DNA of 64,000 nt from Latilactobacillus sakei subsp. sakei DSM 20017 = JCM 1157 (GTDB lineage: Bacteria > Bacillota > Bacilli > Lactobacillales > Lactobacillaceae), in NCBI RefSeq assembly GCF_002370355.1, contig NZ_AP017929.1, positions 1,612,001-1,676,000 on the forward strand, in the 5' to 3' direction. Both the position numbers and the translations under genes were made by a program. The notes under the pieces were generated by a model. That model worked only from the letters and a program-made list of their open reading frames with translations, had not been told where the DNA came from and searched no databases. Below are positions 55,203 through 64,000 of this stretch, one piece after another. How positions within the stretch are numbered: the stretch's first letter is position 1; the number at the start of each line of letters is the position of its first letter.

Positions 55203-56369
55203 TTAACCTAACTTCTTAGCACCGTCAGCGATTTCTGCGACATAGAAGCTTGGGGCATAACCAATTTTATCTGTATAAGCTTTAGCAACATTTTCTTCAA
55301 AGTTTTCAACTTGGTCTTTTGCAACAATCGCGATGGCACAACCGCCAAAGCCAGCACCAGTCATCCGAGCACCTAAGACGCCAGGTTGTTGCCAAGCTGA
55401 TTGAACTAATGTATCTAATTCAATCCCTGTTACTTCATAATCAAATTGTAATGACACGTGTGATGCGTTCACTAACTTACCGAAGCGTTCAAGGTCATTG
55501 TTCTTGAGGGCTTCTCTAGCCTTCATTGTCCGTTGGTTTTCAGATACAGCATGGCGAGCACGTTTTAATAGGTTTTCGTCTTGTAACATGTATGTTTGTA
55601 GATCAAATGTTTCGTTATCTAAATCACCTAATGAGTTGATATCATTCTTAGTTTGTAAAATCGCTAATGCTTTTTCACATTCACTACGACGTTCGTTATA
55701 TTTAGAATCAGCTAATTCACGACGTTTGTTAGTGTTCATGATGATGATCACGTTGTCTTGTAAGTCGATTGGGACCAAATCATAATCCAAGGTGTTGGTA
55801 TCAAGTAAAATAGCGTGGTTAGCCTTGCTCATCCCAACTGCGAATTGATCCATGATACCTGAGTTAACACCGATAAATTTATTTTCAACCATCATCCCTG
55901 TTTTAACAAGGTCCACACGGTCGATATCTAAGTTGAATTGGTCTTCTAAAATAACACCCATTAATAATTCGATTGAAGCTGACGATGATAAACCAGCACC
56001 ATTGGGAATATTACCTTTTAAATAAATATCCAAACCATGATCGATTGTATAACCTTGTTCTTGTAAGTAAACAATCATGCCTTTAGGATAGTTGGCCCAG
56101 TTGTGTGCTTTTTGATATGATAAATCGCTAAGGTCAAATGAAATGACACCGGCATCTTCGAAGTTGCCTGATAAAAGATTGATTGTTTGGTCTTCACGTT
56201 TAGCAACGACTGCGTATGTCCCTAATGTGATTGCTGTTGGGAAAACGTGTCCGCCGTTATAATCTGTATGTTCACCAATTAAGTTGATCCGACCAGGGGC
56301 AAAGTAACTTGCTTCAGGTTCCTTGTTGTAGGCTGCTTTAAATGCGGTATTCAATTCTGTCATGTTCAT
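55203..56369 (-). CDS. galK: Galactokinase
   Basis: Phosphorylates alpha-galactose. 388-aa GHMP kinase. Galactokinase signature [20 protein letters not shown] loop [16 protein letters not shown], and motif 3 [16 protein letters not shown]. First gene of the gal operon, GGAGG upstream of the ATG, controlled by the promoter and repeats at 56399-56427. Confidence 0.97.
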   Translation of the reverse strand: MNMTELNTAFKAAYNKEPEASYFAPGRINLIGEHTDYNGGHVFPTAITLGTYAVVAKREDQTINLLSGNFEDAGVISFDLSDLSYQKAHNWANYPKGMIVYLQEQGYTIDHGLDIYLKGNIPNGAGLSSSASIELLMGVILEDQFNLDIDRVDLVKTGMMVENKFIGVNSGIMDQFAVGMSKANHAILLDTNTLDYDLVPIDLQDNVIIIMNTNKRRELADSKYNERRSECEKALAILQTKNDINSLGDLDNETFDLQTYMLQDENLLKRARHAVSENQRTMKAREALKNNDLERFGKLVNASHVSLQFDYEVTGIELDTLVQSAWQQPGVLGARMTGAGFGGCAIAIVAKDQVENFEENVAKAYTDKIGYAPSFYVAEIADGAKKLG

Positions 56370-56386
56370 AGTAAATTCCTCCTTTA

Positions 56387-56427
56387 TTAATCGCTTTCAT
56401 TTTACTAAACATTTACTAAAAAATCAA
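56387..56427 (-). promoter_or_regulatory. galK promoter with GalR half-site repeats and cre-like site
   Basis: On the minus strand: -35 TTGATT (56427-56422), 17-base spacer, -10 TAAAAT (56404-56399). Two TTTACTAAA repeats (56401-56409 and 56412-56420) with an 11-base period cover the spacer and -10 and are candidate GalR sites; a related TAGTAAAC lies before galR. A cre-like ATGAAAGCGATTAAT (around 56387-56401) overlaps the -10. Confidence 0.65.
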
Positions 56428-56507
56428 ACTATTTTTTTAACGCGCGCATTATTTTCGGGTAGTATGCTAAACTAGATAGTAGTAAACACTGAATTGAGAG
56501 GTGCACC

Positions 56508-57499
56508 TTGGCAACTATTAAAGATATCGCACAATTAGCTAAAGTTTCAAACGCAACTGTCTCCCGGGTTTTAAATTACGATCAGTCCCTTTCTGTGAGT
56601 GATGAAACCCGCCAACGCATTTTTGAAGCTGCTGAAAGCCTTAGCTACACTAAAAATACTAAAAAAATAATAACCATCGGGGCCGCATCGCCATTGTCGA
56701 ATGGTATACCGCTACAGAAGAATTGGAAGACCTCTACTACCTATCAATTCGCCTGGGCGTTGAAAAGAAGCTGCAAGAACTCGGTTTTGAAGTCACTCGT
56801 TTTTTTCAAAACGATCCTTTCGATACCCTTTTTGATGCCGCGGGTGTCATTGTCATCGGTAAATACAGCTTGGGTCAGATTACCCGTTTAAAGAAATTAA
56901 ACCGCAATCTCGTCTTTATTGATATGAATACCTTAGACTACGAGATTAGTTGTGTCATGACCGATTTCAAAACACCGGTCAAAGCAGTTGTCGATCATTT
57001 TATGGCGAGTGGTTTAACGAAAATCGGGATGTTAACAGGCCAAGAAGGCACGTCCGACAATGTTAAATTGGGCACCGACCCCCGCTCAACCCACTTCAAA
57101 CATTATCTTAAAAAGCAAAACAACTTCCATCCCGAATGGCTACTTACCGGCGATTTCACACCGGAATCTGGTTACCAGCTCATTACACAGTTACTTCATG
57201 AACAGGCCGATAACTTACCAGAAGCACTCTTCATCGCTAACGACGCCATGGCGGTTGGCGCACTGCGCGCCCTTCACGAAGCAGCCATCAAAGTGCCTGA
57301 GCAACTCAGTTTGATTAGCTTTAATGACACGTCAATCTGCCAATACACGTTCCCAACACTCAGCTCGGTCAAGGTCTACACCGAACGAATGGGCCAATCA
57401 GCAGCTGAATTATTAATTAAGCAACTCGACGCGGAACAAGTCATTCCACAAGTCATTACGATTGGGACGTCACTAACATTGCGTAATAGTTCAAAATAA
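56508..57499 (+). pseudogene. galR: Galactose operon repressor GalR (LacI family), frameshifted at an A7 tract
   Basis: LacI-family regulator divergent from galK. The TTG start (GAGAGGTG upstream) leads into ATIKDIAQLAKVSNATVSRVLN, the helix-turn-helix. After residue 51 the frame is wrong. The ligand-binding domain continues in the -1 frame (RIAIVEWYTATEELEDLYY ... LSLISFNDTS) to 57499. Adding one A to A7 (56661-56667) restores a 330-aa GalR, the normal family length. As written the repressor is inactive, which would leave the gal operon derepressed. Confidence 0.88.
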
Positions 57500-57506
57500 T
57501 GAGTAT

Positions 57507-57546
57507 GGGGCTGGGACAAAAGTAAATTTTGTCCCAGCCCTTTTTT
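57507..57546 (+). terminator. Terminator after galR
   Basis: Fourteen-base stem GGGCTGGGACAAAA with TTTTGTCCCAGCCC, then T6. A long perfect hairpin typical of strong terminators in this genus. Confidence 0.88.
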
Positions 57547-57609
57547 ACCATATCTTATTCCCATTCCACGGTATAATAGTAAAATCAGATAATGTTAGGA
57601 GTCACTATT

Positions 57610-58464
57610 TTGAAAACGAAAAAAATGCGTCGGCTATTATTAACCGTCGCCATCCTTGCGATTGGTTATTTGGGTGGTCGCAATAATATCCTGCAAGATA
57701 TCACCCAGAAAATCCCCGCCATTACACAATCCACCATACAACAGGCGCAAGTCAGTCCCGATTATCAGGCAATTGCTAACCGCGACTTTGAAAATGGCAG
57801 CGCCGCTTATCTTGCCATCAACAACGACAAAAGCCAGTTGACTAGTGCAGATTGGACCAGCGAAAAAATCGATTACGGCCAATTAGATCAACTCAATCGA
57901 ACCACTTCGGCAACAGCCTATCTGTCTTCCCGCAACCTAGGGAAATCTGAAGGGCGCTCACGCCAAGTTTGGAATCCGACTGGTTGGCATAATCAACCAC
58001 TGGTCGTCAACGGTCGCCGCATCACACCTCAAAACCGTGGCCACCTGATTGCTTACACCATTAGTTTTAATTTTGATCAAAATGGTCACTTTCAATCGGG
58101 GCAGCCAGGTAGTTTAGATAATCCGTTAAACCTGGCGACTCAAACCGAATATAGTAATCAAAAGACAATGCAGATTTTCGAAGAAAAGGTCCGTAACGCA
58201 CTGGCCGCTAATAAAAAAGTAATCTATAAAGTGACAACCGTCTTTCGTGGTAATGAATTAATGCCCCGCGGTTACTGGGTCCAAGCCATCTCGACAGATG
58301 GCACCCTTAATTTCAACGATTATGTCTGGAACATCGAACCCGGCGTCGCCTTTGACTACGCAACCGGTCGTTCTCACTTAGATGCCAACATTCAAGTAAA
58401 AGATAATCATCCGATTGTAAAAGGGACAGAAAATACCGTCAATAATATCAAAAATCGATTCTAA
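57610..58464 (+). CDS. Secreted/membrane-anchored DNA/RNA non-specific nuclease (EndA-like)
   Basis: 284 aa from TTG 57610, which has AGGAG upstream; ATG at 57592 overlaps that site and is unlikely. The N-terminal basic stretch plus a hydrophobic segment (about residues 8-22) is a signal or anchor. The catalytic motif appears as QNRGHLIAY, where the usual DRGH is NRGH; the metal-binding Asn is probably in QTEYSNQKTM. Members degrade extracellular DNA or act at DNA entry during transformation. Monocistronic with a terminator. Confidence 0.88.
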   Translation: MKTKKMRRLLLTVAILAIGYLGGRNNILQDITQKIPAITQSTIQQAQVSPDYQAIANRDFENGSAAYLAINNDKSQLTSADWTSEKIDYGQLDQLNRTTSATAYLSSRNLGKSEGRSRQVWNPTGWHNQPLVVNGRRITPQNRGHLIAYTISFNFDQNGHFQSGQPGSLDNPLNLATQTEYSNQKTMQIFEEKVRNALAANKKVIYKVTTVFRGNELMPRGYWVQAISTDGTLNFNDYVWNIEPGVAFDYATGRSHLDANIQVKDNHPIVKGTENTVNNIKNRF

Positions 58465-58512
58465 AAAAGAAGCAGCCACGGTTAGGTTTTCTAACGGGGA
58501 CTGCTTCTTTTT
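58463..58512. terminator. Terminator after the nuclease gene
   Basis: Stem AAGAAGCAG with CTGCTTCTT plus an inner GGTTAG/CTAAC(g) stem and T5 on the plus strand. The minus strand is also T-rich, but its nearest upstream gene, topB, lies on the other side, so only plus-strand use is clear. Confidence 0.78.
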
Positions 58513-58589
58513 ATAAATTGAAATAATACTAATTTATATACGAGTTATGTTTATATTCAAATATTAACCGCATACTTTTTTTGAATCCG

Positions 58590-60662
58590 TTATTTCTCCA
58601 TTGCCTTGCGCAATGCTGCTGCTAGTGGACTTTCAGCTGGCTCTTCTTCTTGGTTTACTTTTTGAATTAGGCGGCGTTCTTCATGTTTTGAAATTTTCTT
58701 CTTACAATCTTTTTTATCGAGCATTTTTTCTGTCGTTCCATCATTCAAGCAACGGAAATAAGCACCGGCTTGTCCTTCAATGATGACCATTTTCTTATGA
58801 CATTGTGGGCACCGATGGTTGGAAACTTTGGGATCTTTACGACGCCGATAATGACAGTTTGTGCAGACGTAAACCTTGCCGTCACGCGTATTACGCTCCT
58901 TCAACGGATGGTCACATTCTGGACATTTCTTGTTGGTAATCGCGAAATCGTGATATTCAGTTTCACTCTTTTTAATCTCAGAAACCAAGGTCTTAGTGGC
59001 CGCTTCGATTTCAGTGATGAACGCTTTTTGATTTTCTTGACCACGCGCAATCGCCTCTAATGAATTCTCCCATTTACCGGTCAATTCTGGTGAGACCAAT
59101 GTTTTATTAACCAATTTCAACAGTTGTTGCCCCTTAGGTGTCACTGCTAAGGAATGGCCACGGCGTTCTAAGAGTTCACTACGCACCAATTTTTCGATAA
59201 TTTCGGCCCGCGTTGCTGGTGTGCCCAAGCCATAGTGTTCCATCTTACCTAATAAGGTCCCTTCAGTTAAGGGTTTCGGCGCTGATGTTAATTGTTCCTT
59301 AATTGAAAAGTCAGCAGGCACCACTGCGCCTTCTTGCCAATCAACACTTGTAGTTGGTGTTTCTTTTGAATCCGCGTGCCAACCTTGTTGAACGACTTTA
59401 GTTTGTTTGAAGGTAAAGGTGTGATCACCAAACTGAACAGTCGCTTTTGTAACGGCTGTGACATATTGATCCGCAAACAAGCCCATAAAGCGTTCGACAA
59501 TTAAACGGTACATCCGCAATTCATCGGTAGATAATTTTTCAGCTCTGACTGGTTCTTCGGTTGGAATTAAGGCGTAGTGATCAGTGACCTTTCGATCGTT
59601 GAAAACAGCCGGTTGTTTCACTTTAGCGCCCTGCCCTAAGTATTGTTTGGCGCGCGGATCAAACTTCACTAAGGCCGATAAACGTTCCTTCAATGTGCCT
59701 TCAATATCTGTTGAAAGATATTTAGAATCCGTCCGCGGATAACTAACAACTTTATGAATTTCATATAATGATTGAATCAATGACAACGTCTTTTTAGCCG
59801 ACAAGCCGTACATCGCATTGGCAACTTGTTGTAATTCCGTCAAATCATAAGGCAGTGGTGCAGCTTGTGATTTTTGGCTCGTCTTGACACTAACCACTTT
59901 ACCTTGTGCCTGCTTCAATTTAGCGACTAGCGTTTCGGCTTGCGCACGGTCTTTTAAGCCCTGTGGTTTAGCCATTTGGAGCGTGGCTTGTTCTTGGCCA
60001 ACTTTCAATTGAATTGTGTAATATTTTTCAGGTTTAAAACGACTGATTTGTTGCGCTGTTTCGTTCACAAAAGCCAATGTTGGTGTTTGAACCCGACCCG
60101 CTGACAAATTATCTTCATATTTCGTCGTTAAGGCCCGCGTGACGTTCAAGCCGATCAACCAATCCGCATGGCCCCGCGCAAGCGCTGAAGCGTACAAATT
60201 ATCAAACTGCTTAGCTGGTTTCAGATTGGCAAAGCCTTCTTTAATCGCCTTAGTCGTTTGTGATGAAATCCAGAGTCGTTCGACTGGCTTATCAAATTTA
60301 ATCCATTCCAAAATATAACGGGCAACAGCTTCCCCTTCACGACCAGAATCAGTCGCAATGACTGCCCCTGAAATATCCTGACGATGTGCCAAATGGCTGA
60401 TAGCCTTTAATTGCCCGCCCGTTTTAGGAAGTGGTTTAAGCCCAATGTGCTTAGGAATGATTGGTAAATCTTCCAAACGCCATTGTTGCCACTCTTTTTT
60501 AATATCTTCCGGTAATTGTAATGATAAAAGATGACCAAACGCCCATGTAATTACGTATTGATCGCCTTCAAAATAGGTTTTAGTTTTCTGATTAGTACCT
60601 AGAACCTTGGCGAGCTCTTTAGCAACGCTCGGTTTTTCGGTAATGACTAGTTTTTTACTCAT
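58590..60662 (-). CDS. topB: DNA topoisomerase III
   Basis: 690-aa type IA topoisomerase. N-terminal Toprim (KLVITEKPSVAKELAKVLG, VIATDSGREGEAVAR), catalytic tyrosine in VVSYPRTDSKYLS (about residue 310), and two C-terminal four-cysteine zinc ribbons (CPEC...CTNC and CPQC... with a partial second pair). It resolves recombination and replication intermediates. Monocistronic. Confidence 0.95.
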   Translation of the reverse strand: MSKKLVITEKPSVAKELAKVLGTNQKTKTYFEGDQYVITWAFGHLLSLQLPEDIKKEWQQWRLEDLPIIPKHIGLKPLPKTGGQLKAISHLAHRQDISGAVIATDSGREGEAVARYILEWIKFDKPVERLWISSQTTKAIKEGFANLKPAKQFDNLYASALARGHADWLIGLNVTRALTTKYEDNLSAGRVQTPTLAFVNETAQQISRFKPEKYYTIQLKVGQEQATLQMAKPQGLKDRAQAETLVAKLKQAQGKVVSVKTSQKSQAAPLPYDLTELQQVANAMYGLSAKKTLSLIQSLYEIHKVVSYPRTDSKYLSTDIEGTLKERLSALVKFDPRAKQYLGQGAKVKQPAVFNDRKVTDHYALIPTEEPVRAEKLSTDELRMYRLIVERFMGLFADQYVTAVTKATVQFGDHTFTFKQTKVVQQGWHADSKETPTTSVDWQEGAVVPADFSIKEQLTSAPKPLTEGTLLGKMEHYGLGTPATRAEIIEKLVRSELLERRGHSLAVTPKGQQLLKLVNKTLVSPELTGKWENSLEAIARGQENQKAFITEIEAATKTLVSEIKKSETEYHDFAITNKKCPECDHPLKERNTRDGKVYVCTNCHYRRRKDPKVSNHRCPQCHKKMVIIEGQAGAYFRCLNDGTTEKMLDKKDCKKKISKHEERRLIQKVNQEEEPAESPLAAALRKAMEK

Positions 60663-60784
60663 TTAAATTCCTCTTAATTAATTGCTCAGATTAGTTACTG
60701 ACTAATAGTATAACGCATATTGAAAGGGGAATGAACTATAAGCTAATGAGAACAGATTAAAGTTTTACTTTGTATTGACATATC

Positions 60785-60834
60785 AAAAAAGAGCAAGCCC
60801 CTCATCTTTTCCAGATGTTTGGCTTGCTCTTTTT
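60785..60834 (-). terminator. Terminator after the EIIA gene
   Basis: Stem AAAGAGCAAGCC with GGCTTGCTCTTT, inner CATCT/AGATG pair, T6 on the minus strand, 4 bases from the EIIA stop. Confidence 0.87.
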
Positions 60835-60838
60835 AGTT

Positions 60839-61246
60839 TTATTCATCGTCTTCAGTCTGGTTACTGAGTTGTTGTTTCACATCATAGGTATTACAAATAG
60901 CCGTTTTAATCACTTGTGACATTTGATAATCTGCCTGACCAAGATTTAAATAAAGCTCTAAAATCATTGGTAAGTTCAAACTGGCTAAAATTGTGATGCG
61001 CTCATCTGTTAAATAGCGTTCTAGTACGACATTACATGGCATCCCGCCTGGTAAATCAACAACGATTATCACTTCTTGTGCATCTGGTTTAAGCGCAACT
61101 TCAATTTGATCACCTAATAACGTCTTACTAATTTCACAATCGAAGGTGATGGCCGTTACATTATCATGCCCGCCGGCAATCATATCTAAACTCGTTAAAT
61201 AACTTTTGGCCAAATCACCATGACTGACTAATATCAATTGTCTCAT
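60839..61246 (-). CDS. Stand-alone PTS EIIA component, mannose family
   Basis: 135 aa. LILVSHGDLAKSYL contains the phosphorylated His9, and VDLPGGMPCNVVLERYL is the conserved mannose-type EIIA core. No EIIB, EIIC or EIID gene is near, so it either serves a transporter elsewhere or has a regulatory role. It follows a 46-aa secreted peptide gene by 15 bases on the same transcript. Confidence 0.88.
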   Translation of the reverse strand: MRQLILVSHGDLAKSYLTSLDMIAGGHDNVTAITFDCEISKTLLGDQIEVALKPDAQEVIIVVDLPGGMPCNVVLERYLTDERITILASLNLPMILELYLNLGQADYQMSQVIKTAICNTYDVKQQLSNQTEDDE

Positions 61247-61261
61247 TCGCTAATCATCCTT

Positions 61262-61402
61262 TTATCTGTAAGTTCTGACGGCCTTGGTCCGTTCTGTTTG
61301 ATCCGTAGTTGTTTTTTGATTAGCTGTATCGGCTAATACGGTCCCCGTGTTTAGTGTACTTAAAACCATACTCGATAATAAAATTGTCTGATAGGCTTTC
61401 AT
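61262..61402 (-). CDS. Small secreted peptide, 46 aa
   Basis: Found by eye. ATG 61402-61400 is preceded by a strong GGAGGAG with 7-base spacing. It encodes MKAYQTILLSSMVLSTLNTG followed by TVLADTANQK and a polar, Thr/Lys/Arg-rich tail ending RTYR. Residues 1-24 look like a signal peptide with cleavage after VLA, leaving about 22 residues. Not recognised. It is co-transcribed with the downstream EIIA gene. A peptide signal, a membrane-associated regulator of the PTS component, or a leader peptide are possible. Confidence 0.7.
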   Translation of the reverse strand: MKAYQTILLSSMVLSTLNTGTVLADTANQKTTTDQTERTKAVRTYR

Positions 61403-61444
61403 AATTTACTCCTCCATTGTTATCACAATACTCAAGATTTTTTT

Positions 61445-61450
61445 ATTATA
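61445..61450 (-). promoter_or_regulatory. -10 element of the peptide/EIIA transcript
   Basis: TATAAT on the minus strand, 42 bases before the peptide ATG. The -35 is poor. An inverted repeat AGCATT-TTTG-AATGCT lies directly upstream of the -10 (61451-61467) and may be an operator. The rest of the 320-base stretch from 61403 to 61722 contains the terminator at 61569 and nothing else I can assign. Confidence 0.5.
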
Positions 61451-61568
61451 GCATTCAAAAATGCTTAACAGAGGCCGTTACACGGGTAAAAGAGTCAGTC
61501 TAATAACAGTCAATCAAACGACTATAAATCAATTTTTCGTTCAATCATATTGCAACGTAACTATCATA

Positions 61569-61596
61569 AAAAGCCCGACCAATTGGTCGAGCTTTC
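61569..61596 (-). terminator. Terminator after the TetR gene
   Basis: Palindromic stem AGCTCGACCAATTGGTCGGGCT followed by T5 on the minus strand; about 125 bases downstream of the TetR stop. Confidence 0.8.
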
Positions 61597-61722
61597 CATG
61601 ATGGTTGTTGCGTTTCCCTTTATTTTGGTACACTCTTAGTTTACCAAATCATGATTTCATCACCACTGACAAACACGCCGTCTTGTTCTAATCCCGAACA
61701 AAACGCTTCATTTGTACAGTTG

Positions 61723-62265
61723 TTATTTCATCAGCCGTTCGATTTGACGTAAATTAAAACAGACGCGCACATCAACGGCCTCGCCAGATTCTTTTAAATT
61801 ACCTTCAAACCAACGATCAATTTGGTTAATGAGTGCCCCACTGTAAAAGATCTCAAAGTCTTTCAACTCCGAATCAGTATAGTGTGGTCGATATTTTTCA
61901 AGTACTTGTTTAAAGACAGTCGTTGTGAAGGATTCAAAGAAAGCACAACGCAGCATTTCATCCGAGAAACGATAGAGATTTAAACAAAATTCAGGATAAC
62001 GCATAATGAATTGGACCATCTCGTGACAGCCCTCTTCCCAGTGGCCGGCGCAAATCGCCTGCCTCACCAGCGCTAGTACCTCTTGCTCTAATGTCCATCT
62101 AAACAGACCACACATCCCATTTGGAAAATGATAATAAAAGGTCGTTCGTGAGACCTCTGCCTGTTCTAAAAACTCAGCGACGGTTAATTTTCGTTGCCGT
62201 TTCTTTGATAATAATTGCATTAAAATTAATGCCATATGTTGCTTCATAACTTGTCCTTTCCTCAT
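61723..62265 (-). CDS. TetR-family transcriptional regulator
   Basis: 180 aa (174 if started at the second ATG, 62247, which has AAAGGA upstream; the first has AAGGGGTG). N-terminal helix-turn-helix KLTVAEFLEQAEVSRTTFYYHFPNG is the TetR/AcrR pattern with FYYHF. The ligand domain is not assignable. Alone on its transcript; the target is unknown. Confidence 0.87.
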   Translation of the reverse strand: MRKGQVMKQHMALILMQLLSKKRQRKLTVAEFLEQAEVSRTTFYYHFPNGMCGLFRWTLEQEVLALVRQAICAGHWEEGCHEMVQFIMRYPEFCLNLYRFSDEMLRCAFFESFTTTVFKQVLEKYRPHYTDSELKDFEIFYSGALINQIDRWFEGNLKESGEAVDVRVCFNLRQIERLMK

Positions 62266-62377
62266 TTACCCACCCCTTCTTAATTTTTCCTCTTCTAGTT
62301 TATCAAAAAAATGATAAGTCATGTTTAAACATTAACAAAGACTAAGATTAATGTAATCGTTATCAAATTTTTCGAAC

Positions 62378-62425
62378 AAAAAAAGCTCAGATTGCCGCAA
62401 TAACGCGGTATATCTGAGCTTTTTT
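62378..62425 (-). terminator. Terminator after ileS
   Basis: Stem AAAAAGCTCAGAT with ATCTGAGCTTTTT, inner CCGC/GCGG pair, T7 on the minus strand. Confidence 0.87.
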
Positions 62426-62436
62426 AAGCATCATGT

Positions 62437-64000
62437 TTATTTTTCTAAACCTTCAGCAACTGCTTCTGGGTAGTTGGCTGTGACAATCGCAGCACAACGC
62501 GCACAAAGCATTGGGAACTTGTCGTCTGAACCGACATCGGTCTTAATCATCCGACAACGATCACAAACGTCACCTTCGGCATGAGCAACACTAACAGCAA
62601 CGCCGTCAAATTGTGTGGCTTCTGCTGGGGCTTCTACAGCTTGGTCAGCAATTGTTAATTGTGAGACAATCAATAATTGTTTAACGTCAGCATCTAATGA
62701 AGCTAATAAAGCAGCATTGGCTTCGTTTGGATAAAGTGTTACGGCAGCTTCTAATGACTTACCGATGACCTTGTCCATCCGGGCCGTTTCAAGGGCTTTT
62801 AAGACATCGTCACGAATACCCATGAAAGCATTCCATGTAGCGACTAAGTCTTCTTCACCGGCAAAATGTGCCACTTCTGGCATTTCAGCTAATTGAACGA
62901 ATTCTTCTGGTTCATGTAAGTAGCTCCAGATTTCTTCAGCTGTATGTGGCAAGATTGGTGTTAATAACTTCGTCAAGGCAACTGCTACTGCATAGAAAAC
63001 AGTTTGCATGTTACGACGAGGCGCATCATTTTGGCCATCAATATAAACAACATCTTTAGCAAAGTCTAAGTAGAAGGCTGATAATTCGTTCGTTAAGAAC
63101 ATATTGATTGTCTTATAAACTGTGGCAAAATCGTAAGCATCGTAAGCAGCTTTACAACTTTCAATGATTGCGTTTAAGCGAACCAACATGAACTTATCAA
63201 CTGAGCCTAATTCTGCGTAATCAACTGTGTCTTTGGCAGGATCAAAGTCGGTTGTGTTAGCGATCATAAAGCGCATTGTGTTCCGGATCTTCCGGTAAGC
63301 TTCACTGACTTGTTGGAAGTTTTCCATTGTCACTTTCACATCTGAACTAGCATCGACTGAGGCTACCCAGAGGCGGACAATATCTGCACCCATTTGTTTA
63401 ATGATCTTTTCAGGTAGGATTGTATTCCCAAGTGATTTACTCATCTTACGACCATTACCGTCTAAGACGAAGCCTTGTGAGATAACAGCCTTATAAGGGC
63501 TCACTTCGCCAACCGCAACGCTCGTGATTAAACTTGAGTTAAACCAACCACGATATTGATCTGAACCTTCTAAGATTAAGTCTGCTGGATAAGTTAATTC
63601 ATCACGAGCAGCTAAAACAGCTTGATGTGATGAACCTGAATCAAACCAAACATCCATGATATCTTTTTCTTTTGTAAATTCACCATTTGGGCTACCAGGA
63701 TGTGTAAAGCCAGCTGGTAATAAGTCTTTAGCATCCCATTCAAACCAAACGTTTGAACCGTGTTCTGCAAAGAGTTGTGCCACACGTTCGATTGTTTCTG
63801 GTGTGATGATTTCTGTACCGTCTTCAGCGTAGAAGATTGGTAATGGCACACCCCATGCCCGTTGACGAGAGATAACCCAATCGCCACGATCACGAATCAT
63901 GTTGTAAAGACGCGTCTTACCCCATTCTGGCATGAATTCAACTTTTTCGATTTGTGCCAAGATTTGATCTCTGAACGCATCGATTGAAGCAAACCATTGT
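62437..64000 (-). CDS. ileS: Isoleucyl-tRNA synthetase, C-terminal part
   Basis: The reading frame is open to base 64000; the N-terminal part, including HIGH and the start of the editing domain, lies outside. 520 codons are visible. [12 protein letters not shown] is the KMSKS motif, [13 protein letters not shown] and [13 protein letters not shown] are typical of IleRS, and the C-terminal zinc ribbon CDRCR...CARC is present. Its leader, where a T-box would be expected, is not in the window. Confidence 0.96.
   Translation of the reverse strand, partial: QWFASIDAFRDQILAQIEKVEFMPEWGKTRLYNMIRDRGDWVISRQRAWGVPLPIFYAEDGTEIITPETIERVAQLFAEHGSNVWFEWDAKDLLPAGFTHPGSPNGEFTKEKDIMDVWFDSGSSHQAVLAARDELTYPADLILEGSDQYRGWFNSSLITSVAVGEVSPYKAVISQGFVLDGNGRKMSKSLGNTILPEKIIKQMGADIVRLWVASVDASSDVKVTMENFQQVSEAYRKIRNTMRFMIANTTDFDPAKDTVDYAELGSVDKFMLVRLNAIIESCKAAYDAYDFATVYKTINMFLTNELSAFYLDFAKDVVYIDGQNDAPRRNMQTVFYAVAVALTKLLTPILPHTAEEIWSYLHEPEEFVQLAEMPEVAHFAGEEDLVATWNAFMGIRDDVLKALETARMDKVIGKSLEAAVTLYPNEANAALLASLDADVKQLLIVSQLTIADQAVEAPAEATQFDGVAVSVAHAEGDVCDRCRMIKTDVGSDDKFPMLCARCAAIVTANYPEAVAEGLEK

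Noticed and set aside
40630-57546. Similar hairpins GGCTG(G/A)CACAAA at 40621 and GGCTGGGACAAAA at 57507 as a second repeat family
   Set aside because: Both are standard T-run terminators; this hairpin type is common in lactobacilli.
61640-61725. Minus-strand peptide reading NNCTNEAFCSGLEQDG and then VFVSGDEIMIW after the TetR stop
   Set aside because: It looks protein-like, but there is no start codon and stops lie just upstream; only 27 codons. Could be a gene remnant, but not supportable.

Overview
The window looks like the chromosome of a low-GC lactic acid bacterium, most probably Latilactobacillus sakei or a close relative such as L. curvatus. The reasons are the gene content (complete lactate-racemase lar system, deo nucleoside operon, Leloir gal operon, type II fatty-acid operon), strong Gram-positive ribosome-binding sites, frequent GTG/TTG starts and a tyrosyl T-box. 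This is an inference from gene families; no database was searched. I saw no rRNA, tRNA, CRISPR, prophage or insertion sequence.

Layout. 1-10.2 kb: a fatty-acid operon on the minus strand, fabZ1-fabH-acpP-(hairpin element)-fabD-fabG-fabF-accB-fabZ2-accC-accD-accA-fabI-birA, from one promoter; birA leaves the window. 10.3-15.4 kb: accessory genes (MerR/GNAT pair with a MerR-type promoter, AlkC-like glycosylase, LysE exporter, a 79-aa unknown protein, Eis-like acetyltransferase). 15.4-20.9 kb: recD2, TPR protein, phosphatase, NADH oxidase. 21-28.5 kb: deoC-deoB-deoD-nupC-NCS2 permease-deoR-pdp with a good cre site. 28.6-31.6 kb: cysteine desulfurase, DUF1831 and mnmA (tRNA 2-thiolation). 31.6-40.6 kb: lactate racemization. 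larA-larB-larC-larD-orf101-larE run leftward; larR and the nickel transporter larMN-larQ-larO run rightward; both sides carry the same 10-bp-period repeat motif. 40.6-51.5 kb: LD-carboxypeptidase (frameshifted), ASCH protein, mtnN/NUDIX cluster, xpaC-telA, a DHA2 efflux pump, tyrS with T-box, and csp. 51.6-57.5 kb: galK-galE-galT-galM with divergent galR (frameshifted). 57.6-64 kb: secreted nuclease, topB, a stand-alone mannose-type EIIA preceded by an overlooked 46-aa secreted peptide, a TetR regulator and the 3' part of ileS.

The main unexplained structure is a family of nine intergenic elements of about 114 bp (8253, 11690, 33581, 42760, 42882, 43005, 49277, 49401, 49527). Each folds almost end to end into one hairpin. 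The stems differ in sequence between copies but keep their pairing, and they keep conserved internal loops. Four sites begin directly behind a stop codon (acpP, larC, mtnN, tyrS) and two are tandem triplets. A second theme is three genes broken at homopolymers (larMN at A7, galR at A7, ldcA at C7/G7). In larMN the break coincides with a perfect A_AAA_AAG slippery heptamer in the right phase, so programmed -1 frameshifting competes with sequencing error as the explanation. A third is fabZ1, whose catalytic histidine is replaced by tyrosine.
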